A stretch of DNA of 64,000 bases from the NCBI RefSeq assembly GCF_026241515.1, contig NZ_JAPHPW010000014.1:1-64000 (forward strand). Direction: 5' to 3'. The position numbers were made by a program, and so were the translations under genes. Shown here piece after piece: positions 1 through 8,726 of this stretch. The notes beneath the pieces are model-generated. The model ran no database searches. It saw only the letters and a list, made by a program, of their open reading frames with translations, and had not been told where the DNA came from. How positions within the stretch are numbered: the stretch's first letter is position 1; each line of letters starts with the position of its first letter. This DNA comes from Vibrio sp. 14G-20 (GTDB lineage: Bacteria > Pseudomonadota > Gammaproteobacteria > Enterobacterales > Vibrionaceae).

Positions 1-56
1 CTAGCATCTAGCATCTAGCATCTAGCATCTAGCATCTAGCATCTAGCATCTAGCAT
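1..56. repeat. Tandem heptamer repeat, 8 x CTAGCAT
   Basis: Eight perfect head-to-tail copies of the 7-mer CTAGCAT fill the first 56 bases; the array is cut by the window edge, so the true copy number is unknown. It ends 19 bases before the roxA start codon, in non-coding DNA. A second heptamer array of different sequence lies beside rluC at the other end of the window. Confidence 0.95.
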
Positions 57-75
57 AAAAACATACAGGATTCAC

Positions 76-1209
76 ATGTACCAACTTAGCTTTTCTATGC
101 CCGAGTTTCTTGAAAACTACTGGCATAAAAAACCAACCATCTTGAAAGGTGGCTTCCAAAACTTCGTCGACCCAATTTCGCCGGAAGAACTTGCTGGTTT
201 ATCGATGGAAGAAGAAGTGGATTCTCGCTTTGTCTCTAACCTCGACAATCAGTGGACTGCAGAACACGGTCCATTCTCTGAAGAAAAATTTGGCGAGTTG
301 ACTGAAACTCATTGGCAGTTAATCGTTCAAGCAGCGAACCACTGGCACCAAGGCGCAAATCAGCTGACTGAGGCGTTCCAAGCGTTACCAAACTGGTTAT
401 TCGACGATCTGATGATCTGCTACTCAGCACCAGAAGGCGGTGTTGGCCCTCATATTGATCAATACGATGTCTTTATCATTCAAGGTCAAGGTAAACGTCA
501 ATGGAAGGTTGGCGCGAAAGATGTTGGCCAATACAAAGAGACAGTTCAAGCTTCTGCACTTCGTCAAATTGAAGGTTTTGACCCGATCATTGATGAAACT
601 TTAGAGCCGGGCGATATCCTTTATATCCCACCGGGCTTCCCACATGAAGGGAATACGTTAGAGCCGTCAATGAGCTATTCTATTGGCTACCGCTCCCCTA
701 AAGAACAAGAGCTGATCAGCAACTTTGCCGACTTTGTGCTTGCTCATGATATGGGTGACGTACACCTGCATGATCCAGAATTCAAAACGCAAGAAGGCTA
801 CGGCAAGATTCGTTCGTCAGATTTAAGTAATCTCACTGACATGTTGAAATCTGCACTAGAGCAACCTGAAACCATCAGTGAATTCATGGGTTGTCTGCTA
901 AGCCAATCACGCCACCAGCTTGATATCGTTGCTCCTGAGCCATTATGGGCAGCAGAAGAGATCGCTCAACACTTAGAGTCTGAAGGTGAGATTCACCGAG
1001 TATCAGGCTTAAAAGCGCTCTACCACGAAAATGAAAGCAACACGGCTTACATCAATGGCGAAGTGGTTAAGGTTGATGAAGCGGATTCTTCGTTACTCAA
1101 CATACTTTGCGATGAGACCATGATTACCTCGGCTACTGCCCTATCTCCTTCGGGCGTAACTGTCGTGACTGAATTGGTCAACAAAGGCTACTGGTTTATC
1201 GAAGAGTAA
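76..1209 (+). CDS. roxA: 50S ribosomal protein L16 arginine 3-hydroxylase (RoxA/YcfD)
   Basis: A 377-residue cupin (JmjC-like) 2-oxoglutarate/Fe(II) oxygenase. In E. coli the YcfD family hydroxylates an arginine of ribosomal protein L16. The iron-binding triad is visible as H126 and D128 in a GPHID motif plus H190 in PPGFPHEG. The C-terminal third is the winged-helix-like part typical of the family, so the protein is full length. AGGA lies six bases before the ATG. The gene stands alone between the heptamer array and a bidirectional terminator shared with the convergent chemoreceptor gene. Confidence 0.9.
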   Translation: MYQLSFSMPEFLENYWHKKPTILKGGFQNFVDPISPEELAGLSMEEEVDSRFVSNLDNQWTAEHGPFSEEKFGELTETHWQLIVQAANHWHQGANQLTEAFQALPNWLFDDLMICYSAPEGGVGPHIDQYDVFIIQGQGKRQWKVGAKDVGQYKETVQASALRQIEGFDPIIDETLEPGDILYIPPGFPHEGNTLEPSMSYSIGYRSPKEQELISNFADFVLAHDMGDVHLHDPEFKTQEGYGKIRSSDLSNLTDMLKSALEQPETISEFMGCLLSQSRHQLDIVAPEPLWAAEEIAQHLESEGEIHRVSGLKALYHENESNTAYINGEVVKVDEADSSLLNILCDETMITSATALSPSGVTVVTELVNKGYWFIEE

Positions 1210-1254
1210 GCAGCGTCAACCGCTGGTTATTGACTAGCTTCTAAAGAAACAATT

Positions 1255-1292
1255 AAAAAAGGGACAAATGAAATCTTCATTTGTCCCTTTTC
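1255..1292. terminator. Bidirectional Rho-independent terminator
   Basis: A long perfect hairpin (arms AAAAGGGACAAATGAA and its complement, loop ATC) is flanked by A-run and T-run. It sits between convergent roxA and the chemoreceptor gene and can serve both. Confidence 0.85.
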
Positions 1293-1351
1293 CTATTCAA
1301 CCGTTAACTAAGCTTAAATTGCTAAACCTTGAACACCTATACCGTGAACAA

Positions 1352-3469
1352 CTAAACCTTGAACTGATTAACCAATTTCTGTTGCTGTTGAGACAGTTGG
1401 TCAATTTCACTTCCCACTTGCTCAGACGCCGCTGCTTGCTCCAGAATCTTCGCGCTTAAATCACGAATGTTAACCACACTTTGATTCACCTCACCGGAAA
1501 CGGATTGCTGCTCTTCAGCGGCTCGAACGATCTGACTGTTCATATCACTGATCGCCTCAATAGAAGTAAAGATCGAACCTAGATCTTCAACCGCTTTCTG
1601 AACGTGTAGTGCTGTGTCATTTGCAAGTATGTTGCCTTCTTGTATCGCTTCGACAACATCTTGTGTTCCAGCATGAACCTTGTCGATCACCGCTCTGATC
1701 TCACCAACCGATGACTGTGTGCGACTTGCGAGGTTTCTTACCTCATCCGCAACAACAGCAAAGCCTCGACCTTGTTCGCCAGCACGAGCCGCCTCAATAG
1801 CAGCATTCAAGGCTAGCAAGTTAGTTTGCTCAGAGATCCCTTCAATAACACTTAAGATCTCGGTGATATTACCGTTATTTTTTGCCAATTCTTCAACGAT
1901 AGGTACAGCACTCGACATACGCTCCACCAACTTTCTCATTTCACCGGCTGAAAGTTCGATAACTTGCTGCCCTTGTTGAGCTGAACGATTCGCTTCGCAC
2001 GCGGCATCAACGGCCACTTCTGCATTTTGTACTACTAAACCTGAGGTTTGAGTCATCTCTTCTGCCGCTGTTGCCACAAGATCGACTTCTTTAAATTGAG
2101 ATTCACTGCTTTCTCGAGTGCTTGATGCGGACGCTTTAGCCTGGCTCGTCGTACTCGCCACTTGCTCAGTGGTGTGAATGACTTCTTTGATCGTGTGTTG
2201 TAGCTTGTCTAAGAATAAGTTGAACCCTTTAGATAACTGGCCAATTTCGTCTTGAGATTTAACCTCTAAACGCTGCGTCAAGTCACCTTCACCAGAAGCA
2301 ATATCGTTCAGTCGCTCGACTACTTGTCGAATAGGCTTAACAATTGAAAGTGAAGCAAATGCGATAATGGCTAAACCGAACAAAATAAACACAGTACCTG
2401 CAATCACTTCCGTCTTTATACCTTCACTTAACTTAGTGCTAATGATGGCATCCAATTTGTTGGCATCGGCGACAACGCTCTCTCTTGGGATCTCAAACAA
2501 CACACCCCAAGTTTGGTTAGCCGCAACAACAGGCGCAAAGGCAAGTAACCACTCACCGTTTTCGCTCCATTGCGTTGTCACTTCGCCGCCAAATATAAAG
2601 TCGGTCATCAAATCGCTGTTAGTGTTGTCACTTTGGAAGGTCGAACCGACTGCAATACTTGAATCATCCGAAGCGATAACCGAGCCATCTAGGCTAACGA
2701 CATAAACCGCGCCAGCTCCATCAAATAAGCTTTGGTCAGATTGCGTGACCACACTCGTTAAACCATCGAGTCTTAAATCAATACCAAGAAAACCAATAGC
2801 AACGTCGTCAACCAAAATAGGGACTGATATTGAAGAAGTCAGAAGTGCGGTACCACCACTGTTCACGATTCTCGGCGTACTAATACACGTTTGCCCTGAA
2901 GACAAAGGACAGTAAAAACGTTCGCTATTGCTGTCATCATTCAGGATAGCTTCTGAAATTACGTTCGAGAGAACATTCTCACCGTTGTCTGCTACTTTCC
3001 AATAAGGTGCAAAACGGCCTTTTTCATTGGATCCAACATAGTCAGCATCGACATAATTAGCATCTTCACCATCAAGTAAATCAGGCTGGAAAACTAAATA
3101 TGCCCCTTGAATTGAATCGAAATTTAAAACTGAACGACGCACCATTTCATCTAATGCCGTACGTAACTCTTCACTTGGCGTAAAGTTTTCGTCTGCATTG
3201 TTCTTAAGAAACTGAGCACTAGACGCGAGCATCTCGGCGCGATAGATGGCTTCGTCGACATAACGCTGGGTTTCCTGTGCATTGAGCTGAGAAACTGACG
3301 CTAATAGTTGCTCGGTCTTATTGATAACCGATTCTGAACTTTGAGATTTGATAACTTGTTGATTACTCGTCGCATTGTAGATCGAGAAACCAATAAGAGA
3401 CAGTGACGTGATGATTAGACAACAACCTGCTAAGAGGGTTATTTTCCACTGTACCGATAGAGAGCGCAT
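1352..3469 (-). CDS. Methyl-accepting chemotaxis protein with dCache sensor
   Basis: A 705-residue transmembrane chemoreceptor. There is one membrane helix near residues 10-32, a large periplasmic double-Cache type region to about 340, a second helix at about 350-372, a HAMP domain, and a cytoplasmic signalling domain. The conserved hairpin tip ([32 protein letters not shown] in parts) falls around residues 541-580, which identifies the family without doubt. There is no C-terminal CheR-docking pentapeptide. The ligand cannot be told from sequence; dCache domains often bind amino acids or organic acids. It is a single gene, convergent with roxA. Confidence 0.9.
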   Translation of the reverse strand: MRSLSVQWKITLLAGCCLIITSLSLIGFSIYNATSNQQVIKSQSSESVINKTEQLLASVSQLNAQETQRYVDEAIYRAEMLASSAQFLKNNADENFTPSEELRTALDEMVRRSVLNFDSIQGAYLVFQPDLLDGEDANYVDADYVGSNEKGRFAPYWKVADNGENVLSNVISEAILNDDSNSERFYCPLSSGQTCISTPRIVNSGGTALLTSSISVPILVDDVAIGFLGIDLRLDGLTSVVTQSDQSLFDGAGAVYVVSLDGSVIASDDSSIAVGSTFQSDNTNSDLMTDFIFGGEVTTQWSENGEWLLAFAPVVAANQTWGVLFEIPRESVVADANKLDAIISTKLSEGIKTEVIAGTVFILFGLAIIAFASLSIVKPIRQVVERLNDIASGEGDLTQRLEVKSQDEIGQLSKGFNLFLDKLQHTIKEVIHTTEQVASTTSQAKASASSTRESSESQFKEVDLVATAAEEMTQTSGLVVQNAEVAVDAACEANRSAQQGQQVIELSAGEMRKLVERMSSAVPIVEELAKNNGNITEILSVIEGISEQTNLLALNAAIEAARAGEQGRGFAVVADEVRNLASRTQSSVGEIRAVIDKVHAGTQDVVEAIQEGNILANDTALHVQKAVEDLGSIFTSIEAISDMNSQIVRAAEEQQSVSGEVNQSVVNIRDLSAKILEQAAASEQVGSEIDQLSQQQQKLVNQFKV

Positions 3470-3962
3470 TTAATATCCTTATTTAAGCCAAAAGACTTCC
3501 ATAACCATAACTATCACATCGACAACGAATTGCTGTACAAAATGTAAATAAGTTAGACGAATAGCTTAGCGGATAATTACAGCACAAATTACTTACATAT
3601 AAAACGAAAGTTTATACAAATGTTAATAGAGCGTATTTTCTTCCTGTTTTTGTGATTTCAAATAATGTACTCATATAATCATTGGCTATGTTGCTTTGAT
3701 TCTAACGCTTTGAGCATAACCAAAACATCGATATTTAAAGGAAGTCCACCTCTCCCTCTTTAAAATGTAGCGATTTCGGATTAGTTTTTATAATTCAAAC
3801 TATAGATTTTTATCTTGATTAACTTCACACTTTTTGATTGCTAAGCCCACAATCAAGCTCTAATATCTCGCGCCTAGATTCCCTGAATACCTTTATTTAT
3901 TTGGCTCTCCTCAATGGAGCGCTAAGGCTTTTTACGTCTTTAATTTTTGGAGAGATACGCAA
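3470..3962. other. Intergenic region between chemoreceptor and emrD
   Basis: This 493-base, AT-rich gap separates divergent genes and should hold both promoters. No convincing reading frame, repeat or known RNA was seen. The last 70 bases before emrD contain a weak inverted repeat (CTCC-TCAAT-GGAG) and a GGAGAG ribosome binding site. An unrecognised small RNA or leader cannot be excluded. Confidence 0.5.
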
Positions 3963-5168
3963 ATGTCCGCCTCATTTTCATTAGCGAAACTTACCTTTTT
4001 AATCGCTATTCTGACTGCCGTAGGTCAAATGACCCAAACGATGTACGTGCCTTCTATCGGTCATATGGCGGGTGAGTTCTTAGTTTCGGCCTCTTCATTG
4101 CAAGCGGTGATGGCGTGTTACTTGATCCCTTATGGTCTGTCGCAATTTATCTACGGCCCACTTTCTGATCGCTTAGGTCGTAAACCGATCATCGTTATTG
4201 GTTTGATCATCTACATCATGGGCACTCTGGTGGCATTGTTCGCTCACGAATATGAATGGTTCTTAACGGGTAGCTTTATCCAAGGTTTGGGCATCGGTTG
4301 TGGCGGTGCGATGTCTCGTACATTGACTCGCGATTGTTTTGAAGGCGCAGAACTGCACCGTGCAAACAGCTTGATTAGCATGTGCGTGATTTTCTCACCA
4401 TTGATGGCTCCTGTATTGGGTGGTTACCTAACCGAAGCTTTCGGCTGGCGTTCTAGCTACTTATTCCTTGCGTTGTTTGGTATCGCCGTTGTGATCACTA
4501 TGATGACGAGCATGATGGAAACACTACCGAAAGAGCGACGCAAAAACGAATCGGTTGTAAACAGCTATAAATTCGTTCTGTCTGACAAACGCTTCCAAGG
4601 TTACTTATTAGTATTAGTCGCAACCTTTGCGGGTGTAGCCGTATTTGAAGCAGCGGCAGGTGTGTTGCTTGGCGGCGTACTTGGCTTACCTGCAACGACA
4701 GTAAGCTTGTTGTTTGTCTTGCCCATTCCAGGTTATTTAGTGGGTGCTGGCTTATCTAGTTACATCGCACAACGTCGCAGTGAGCGCCGCGCACTGAATG
4801 TTGGTCTTGTTGCTATCTTGGTAGGCTCAACAGTGGTGTTAATACCGGGTTTATTTGGTCAAACAACAGCATTAACCTTGATTGGCGGCGCAACGATTTA
4901 CTTCTTGGGCGCAGGTATCTTATTCCCAGCAGCAACAACAGGGGCACTTTCGCCACTCCCATACCACGCTGGTACTGGAGGCGCGATCTTAGGTGGCATG
5001 CAAAACCTAGGTGCTGGCATCGCAACACTATTGGCATCGTTCTTCCCCGCTCAAGACCAACTGCCACTCGGTTGCCTGATGATTGCAATGTCGTTCATCG
5101 CTATGCTGGGTTTACGTTGGGTTAATCGTAAGCCTGACCACTCAAACGAAATGCCATTGGCTATTTAA
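3963..5168 (+). CDS. emrD: MFS multidrug efflux transporter, EmrD family
   Basis: A 401-residue inner-membrane protein with about 12 hydrophobic helices. The signature GPLSDRLGRKP in the loop between helices 2 and 3 and the GWRSSY motif place it in the DHA1 drug:H+ antiporter group. Overall sequence and length agree with EmrD (about 394 residues in E. coli), including the Vibrio EmrD-3 type. Such pumps expel amphipathic compounds and detergents. GGAGAG precedes the ATG. The gene is monocistronic and closed by its own terminator. The exact substrate is not deducible. Confidence 0.8.
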   Translation: MSASFSLAKLTFLIAILTAVGQMTQTMYVPSIGHMAGEFLVSASSLQAVMACYLIPYGLSQFIYGPLSDRLGRKPIIVIGLIIYIMGTLVALFAHEYEWFLTGSFIQGLGIGCGGAMSRTLTRDCFEGAELHRANSLISMCVIFSPLMAPVLGGYLTEAFGWRSSYLFLALFGIAVVITMMTSMMETLPKERRKNESVVNSYKFVLSDKRFQGYLLVLVATFAGVAVFEAAAGVLLGGVLGLPATTVSLLFVLPIPGYLVGAGLSSYIAQRRSERRALNVGLVAILVGSTVVLIPGLFGQTTALTLIGGATIYFLGAGILFPAATTGALSPLPYHAGTGGAILGGMQNLGAGIATLLASFFPAQDQLPLGCLMIAMSFIAMLGLRWVNRKPDHSNEMPLAI

Positions 5169-5197
5169 CGTAAAACTCGAATCCGACCAAACAAAGG

Positions 5198-5231
5198 AAA
5201 GGGACATGCTGAAAAGTGTGTCCCTTTTTTG
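5198..5231 (+). terminator. Rho-independent terminator after emrD
   Basis: Inverted arms AAAGGGACA and TGTCCCTTT are followed by a run of six T, 30 bases after the emrD stop codon. Confidence 0.8.
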
Positions 5232-5428
5232 TTGTACATTTCTTCCACTCTCATGTATCAGTAATTTCATTTAACATTGCTTTGATTTTTTGAAAACAAT
5301 AACAGACACTTACGATGAAAGTGCATATCCAGAATCCAATTATAAATAACAATCACTGGACGAACACCAAAGTACCTAATAAGGATGCTGGCATTAAAAC
5401 GAGTAAGGTGCACACTAAGGATATATAG

Positions 5429-7594
5429 ATGCGTATCGCTTTAACCACATTAGCCGTATCGGTCGCGCTTGCAGCCGGATGCAGTAATCAAGGAATTACA
5501 ACCATGAACCACTACTCTCCATCGCAACTCGTCGCTCAGCAAAAACAAGCTCCTGTTGCTAAGAAAGTCCCTCATACAATGACGATTCATGGTGATACCC
5601 GAATCGATAATTACTACTGGATGCGCGATGATGAACGCCAAGATCCAGAGATCTTGCAGCATCTTGAACAAGAGAACCAGTACGCAGATACCGTGCTCAA
5701 ACATACAGAATCAACACAAAAACAGTTGTTTGAAGAGATCAAAGGCCGAATCGCGAAAGACGACAATTCGGTACCAGTTCGCAAAGGCAGTTACTACTAC
5801 TCAAATAAAGTCACTGGTGACAACGAATACCCAGTTCACTTGCGTGAAAAAGACTTTTTAGGCACAGACAAGCAAGTCATCCTAGACGTTAATGAACTAG
5901 CAAAAGGCCATGAATTCTTCAGTATTGGTGGCCTAACAATAAGCCCAGACGAAAACTTGTTGGCCTATGGCGAAGATACGCTTAGCCGCCGCATTTACAC
6001 CATCAAGATTAAAGACCTCACCACTGGTGAATACCTAAAAGATGAAATTGAAGGTGCTTCGAGTGCGATCGCGTGGCAAAACGACAACCAAGCCTTCTAT
6101 TACATAAAAAAAGATCCACAAACATTGCTGGGTTATCAAGTTTACCGCCACGTTTTAGGCACAGATCAGGCAAGCGATGAGTTAATCTACGAAGAAACCG
6201 ATAGCGCTTACTACACCTCTTTGAGTAAAAGCAAAGATGGTGAACAGGTCTACATTTGGCACTCGAGCACAGAAACCAGCGGTGTTTCAGTCATAGATGC
6301 CAACAACCCAAAGGCTACAGCTGAGGCTTTCTACCCAAAAGAGACCGGCATAGAGTACAGCATCGCTAAACTGGGTGATTGGTATTACATCTACACCAAC
6401 TACCAAGCGGTCAACTTCCGTTTAATGAAAGTCACAACCGAAGACATGCATGACCGCTCAAAATGGGTCGATGTCATCCCAGCAGACGATAATACTCAGC
6501 TTGTTGATTTCGAGTTGTTTGATGACCATCTTGTTTACGAGCAACGTGCGGGTGGCTTATCGACAGTGAAAGTTCGCCAACTCTCAACAGGCAACGAGTT
6601 CCCACTTGAATTCAACGACACCGCATTTGCCGCTTACCTAACGAATAACTATGAATTAGATAACTCAAAAGTTCGTATCTATTACAGCAGCTTAACCACA
6701 CCAGGTACTTATTATGATTTCGACCTAAGTACGGGTGAGTCTGAAATCAAGAAGCAAACACCCGTATTAGGTGATTTCGAAGCAGATAACTATCAATCAG
6801 AGCGAATCATGGTTACGGCTCGCGATGGTAAGCAAGTACCTGTCTCTTTGGTTTATCGCAAAGACTTGTTCAAGAAAGACGGCACTAATCCAATCTACCA
6901 ATATGGTTACGGATCTTACGGATCTACTATTGAACCGACCTTCAGCTCAACTCGCCTAAGCCTACTGGATAGAGGTTTTGTTTATGCAATCGCACATATC
7001 CGCGGTTCAGAAATGCTTGGTCGCCCTTGGTATGAAGATGGCAAAAAACTGACCAAACAAAACACGTTCAACGACTTTATTGATGTAACCAAAGGGCTTA
7101 TTGAAGAAGGCTACGGCGCAAAAGATAAAGTGTTCGCTGTTGGTGGTTCTGCTGGCGGTCTATTGATGGGAGCAATCATCAACCAAGCACCAGAACTGTA
7201 CCGTGGTATTGGTGCACATGTTCCGTTTGTAGACATTGTGACAACCATGCTTGATGAATCGATTCCGCTAACCACCAACGAGTATGATGAATGGGGCAAC
7301 CCAAACGATAAAACCTACTACGATTACATGTTGGGTTACTCACCATACGACAATATAAAAGTGCAAAACTACCCGAATATGTTGGTAACGACAGGCCTGC
7401 ATGACTCACAAGTACAGTACTTTGAGCCAATGAAATGGGTCGCGAAGTTGCGTGAGATGAAAACAGACAACAACGTGTTGCTATTCAAAACCGATATGGA
7501 AGCCGGTCACGGTGGCGCTTCTGGTCGATTTAAGCGATTGAAAGAATACGCACTTGAATACGCTTTCTTTTTAGATTTACTAAAGACTCAATAG
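5429..7594 (+). CDS. ptrB: Oligopeptidase B-type S9A peptidase with lipoprotein signal
   Basis: A 721-residue prolyl-oligopeptidase family serine peptidase. Oligopeptidase B cuts short peptides after Arg or Lys. An N-terminal beta-propeller region is followed by the alpha/beta hydrolase domain with catalytic Ser574 (GGSAGG), Asp659 (GLHDSQ) and His694 (GHGGASG). Unlike cytosolic E. coli PtrB (686 residues), it begins with a signal peptide ending in the lipobox LAAGC (Cys18), with Ser at +2. It is therefore predicted to be a lipoprotein, probably facing the periplasm. AGGA lies eight bases before the ATG. Monocistronic. Dipeptidyl or prolyl specificity is possible, but the S9A/OpdB-like sequence favours basic residues. 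Confidence 0.85.
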   Translation: MRIALTTLAVSVALAAGCSNQGITTMNHYSPSQLVAQQKQAPVAKKVPHTMTIHGDTRIDNYYWMRDDERQDPEILQHLEQENQYADTVLKHTESTQKQLFEEIKGRIAKDDNSVPVRKGSYYYSNKVTGDNEYPVHLREKDFLGTDKQVILDVNELAKGHEFFSIGGLTISPDENLLAYGEDTLSRRIYTIKIKDLTTGEYLKDEIEGASSAIAWQNDNQAFYYIKKDPQTLLGYQVYRHVLGTDQASDELIYEETDSAYYTSLSKSKDGEQVYIWHSSTETSGVSVIDANNPKATAEAFYPKETGIEYSIAKLGDWYYIYTNYQAVNFRLMKVTTEDMHDRSKWVDVIPADDNTQLVDFELFDDHLVYEQRAGGLSTVKVRQLSTGNEFPLEFNDTAFAAYLTNNYELDNSKVRIYYSSLTTPGTYYDFDLSTGESEIKKQTPVLGDFEADNYQSERIMVTARDGKQVPVSLVYRKDLFKKDGTNPIYQYGYGSYGSTIEPTFSSTRLSLLDRGFVYAIAHIRGSEMLGRPWYEDGKKLTKQNTFNDFIDVTKGLIEEGYGAKDKVFAVGGSAGGLLMGAIINQAPELYRGIGAHVPFVDIVTTMLDESIPLTTNEYDEWGNPNDKTYYDYMLGYSPYDNIKVQNYPNMLVTTGLHDSQVQYFEPMKWVAKLREMKTDNNVLLFKTDMEAGHGGASGRFKRLKEYALEYAFFLDLLKTQ

Positions 7595-7627
7595 ATTCTG
7601 CGTAACTGTAAGTATTCACATCATTTA

Positions 7628-7661
7628 ATGTCGCCACTTTGTCTCTACAAAGTGGCGACAT
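7628..7661. terminator. Strong hairpin after oligopeptidase gene
   Basis: A perfect 13-14 bp inverted repeat (TGTCGCCACTTTG and its complement, loop TCTCTA) follows the stop codon by 34 bases. The T-tract is poor (TAAATTATTA), so it may be an RNA-stabilising 3' hairpin rather than an efficient terminator. Confidence 0.55.
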
Positions 7662-7763
7662 AAATTATTAAGCATGGTTAAATACGATGAACCATGAAAT
7701 CCACCAAATCAAAAACCTTTAAAGACAAGCAGTGACAAAGGTTTACGAGAGGTATAAAAACAA

Positions 7764-8570
7764 ATGAAAGTAATTAGCTTCAACATCAACGGCCTTAGAG
7801 CCCGCCTTCACCAACTGCAAGCTATTATCGACAAACACCAACCCGACGTGATTGGTCTGCAAGAGATAAAAGTACACGACGAAGCCTTCCCAATTGCTGA
7901 TGTTGAAGCAATGGGCTACAAGGTTTACTTCCATGGCCAAAAAGCGCACTACGGTGTGGCTATGCTGTGTAAGCAAGAACCTATATCTGTACAGAAGGGG
8001 TTTCCTACTGACAATGAAGACCATCAAAAGCGTATGATCATGGCTACGTTTGAAGATGAAAACGGTGAAAAGGTTACCGTGCTAAATGGCTACTTCCCTC
8101 AAGGGGACAACATCAAGCACGAGACCAAATACCCGTACAAACGCCAGTTCTACAAAGACTTGATGACTTACCTAAATGACTACCACAACAAAGACGAACA
8201 AGTCATTGTGATGGGCGACATTAATATCAGCCCTATCGACGCAGACATCGGCATTGGTGAACCTAATGCGAAACGTTGGTTAAAAACAGGTAAATGCTCT
8301 TTCCAACCAGAAGAGCGCGAATGGTTGAAAACATTGATGGACTGGGGCTTTGTAGACAGCTTCCGCTTGCTGCACCCTGAAGTGAACGATCAATACTCGT
8401 GGTTTGATTACCGCTCAAAAGGCTTCGTGGACAACCGCGGCCTACGCATTGATGTGGTACTTGCGACTCAGAAACTTTCTGATAAGTGTACTGAAGCTGG
8501 CATCGACTATGAGCTACGCGGCATTGAAAAACCGTCAGATCACGCTCCGATTTGGTCAACGTTTAAATAA
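7764..8570 (+). CDS. xthA: Exodeoxyribonuclease III
   Basis: A 268-residue AP endonuclease / 3'-5' exonuclease of the EEP fold, acting in base-excision repair in the cytoplasm. Recognisable family motifs are FNINGLRAR at the N-terminus, the metal-binding Glu in GLQEIKV, the MGDINI catalytic segment, RIDVVLAT and the terminal SDHAPIW. Length equals E. coli XthA (268). A GAGAGG ribosome binding site precedes the ATG. Single gene with its own strong terminator. Confidence 0.95.
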   Translation: MKVISFNINGLRARLHQLQAIIDKHQPDVIGLQEIKVHDEAFPIADVEAMGYKVYFHGQKAHYGVAMLCKQEPISVQKGFPTDNEDHQKRMIMATFEDENGEKVTVLNGYFPQGDNIKHETKYPYKRQFYKDLMTYLNDYHNKDEQVIVMGDINISPIDADIGIGEPNAKRWLKTGKCSFQPEEREWLKTLMDWGFVDSFRLLHPEVNDQYSWFDYRSKGFVDNRGLRIDVVLATQKLSDKCTEAGIDYELRGIEKPSDHAPIWSTFK

Positions 8571-8592
8571 AATCCAAATTAAATTTCAAATC

Positions 8593-8632
8593 AAAAATGC
8601 ACAAGCTTTTGTTTAGCTTGTGCATTTTTTTT
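8593..8632 (+). terminator. Rho-independent terminator after xthA
   Basis: Arms AAAAATGCACAAGCT and AGCTTGTGCATTTTT surround a TTTGTTT loop, followed by more T. Clear intrinsic terminator 23 bases after xthA. Confidence 0.9.
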
Positions 8633-8667
8633 ACTTAGCTCAAATCCACTCAAAAATCTTGAGATAG

Positions 8668-8697
8668 TTCACATTCTCGCCACTGCCCATCTATACT
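8668..8697 (+). promoter_or_regulatory. Possible sigma-70 promoter of the type I secretion locus
   Basis: TTCACA (8668-8673) and TATACT (8692-8697) are 18 bases apart and resemble -35 and -10 boxes. They lie directly upstream of the exporter ATG at 8727, after the xthA terminator. Sequence resemblance only. Confidence 0.4.
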
Positions 8698-8726
8698 ATT
8701 TGGACAACCAATGGAGAGAGTTTTGT

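Noticed and set aside
1..56. Heptamer array as a CRISPR array
   Set aside because: The unit is 7 bases with no spacers and no cas genes nearby.
5315..5428. A 37-residue frame ending at the oligopeptidase start codon
   Set aside because: It lacks a ribosome binding site, is low-complexity Asn/Lys-rich, and lies in the AT-rich promoter region.
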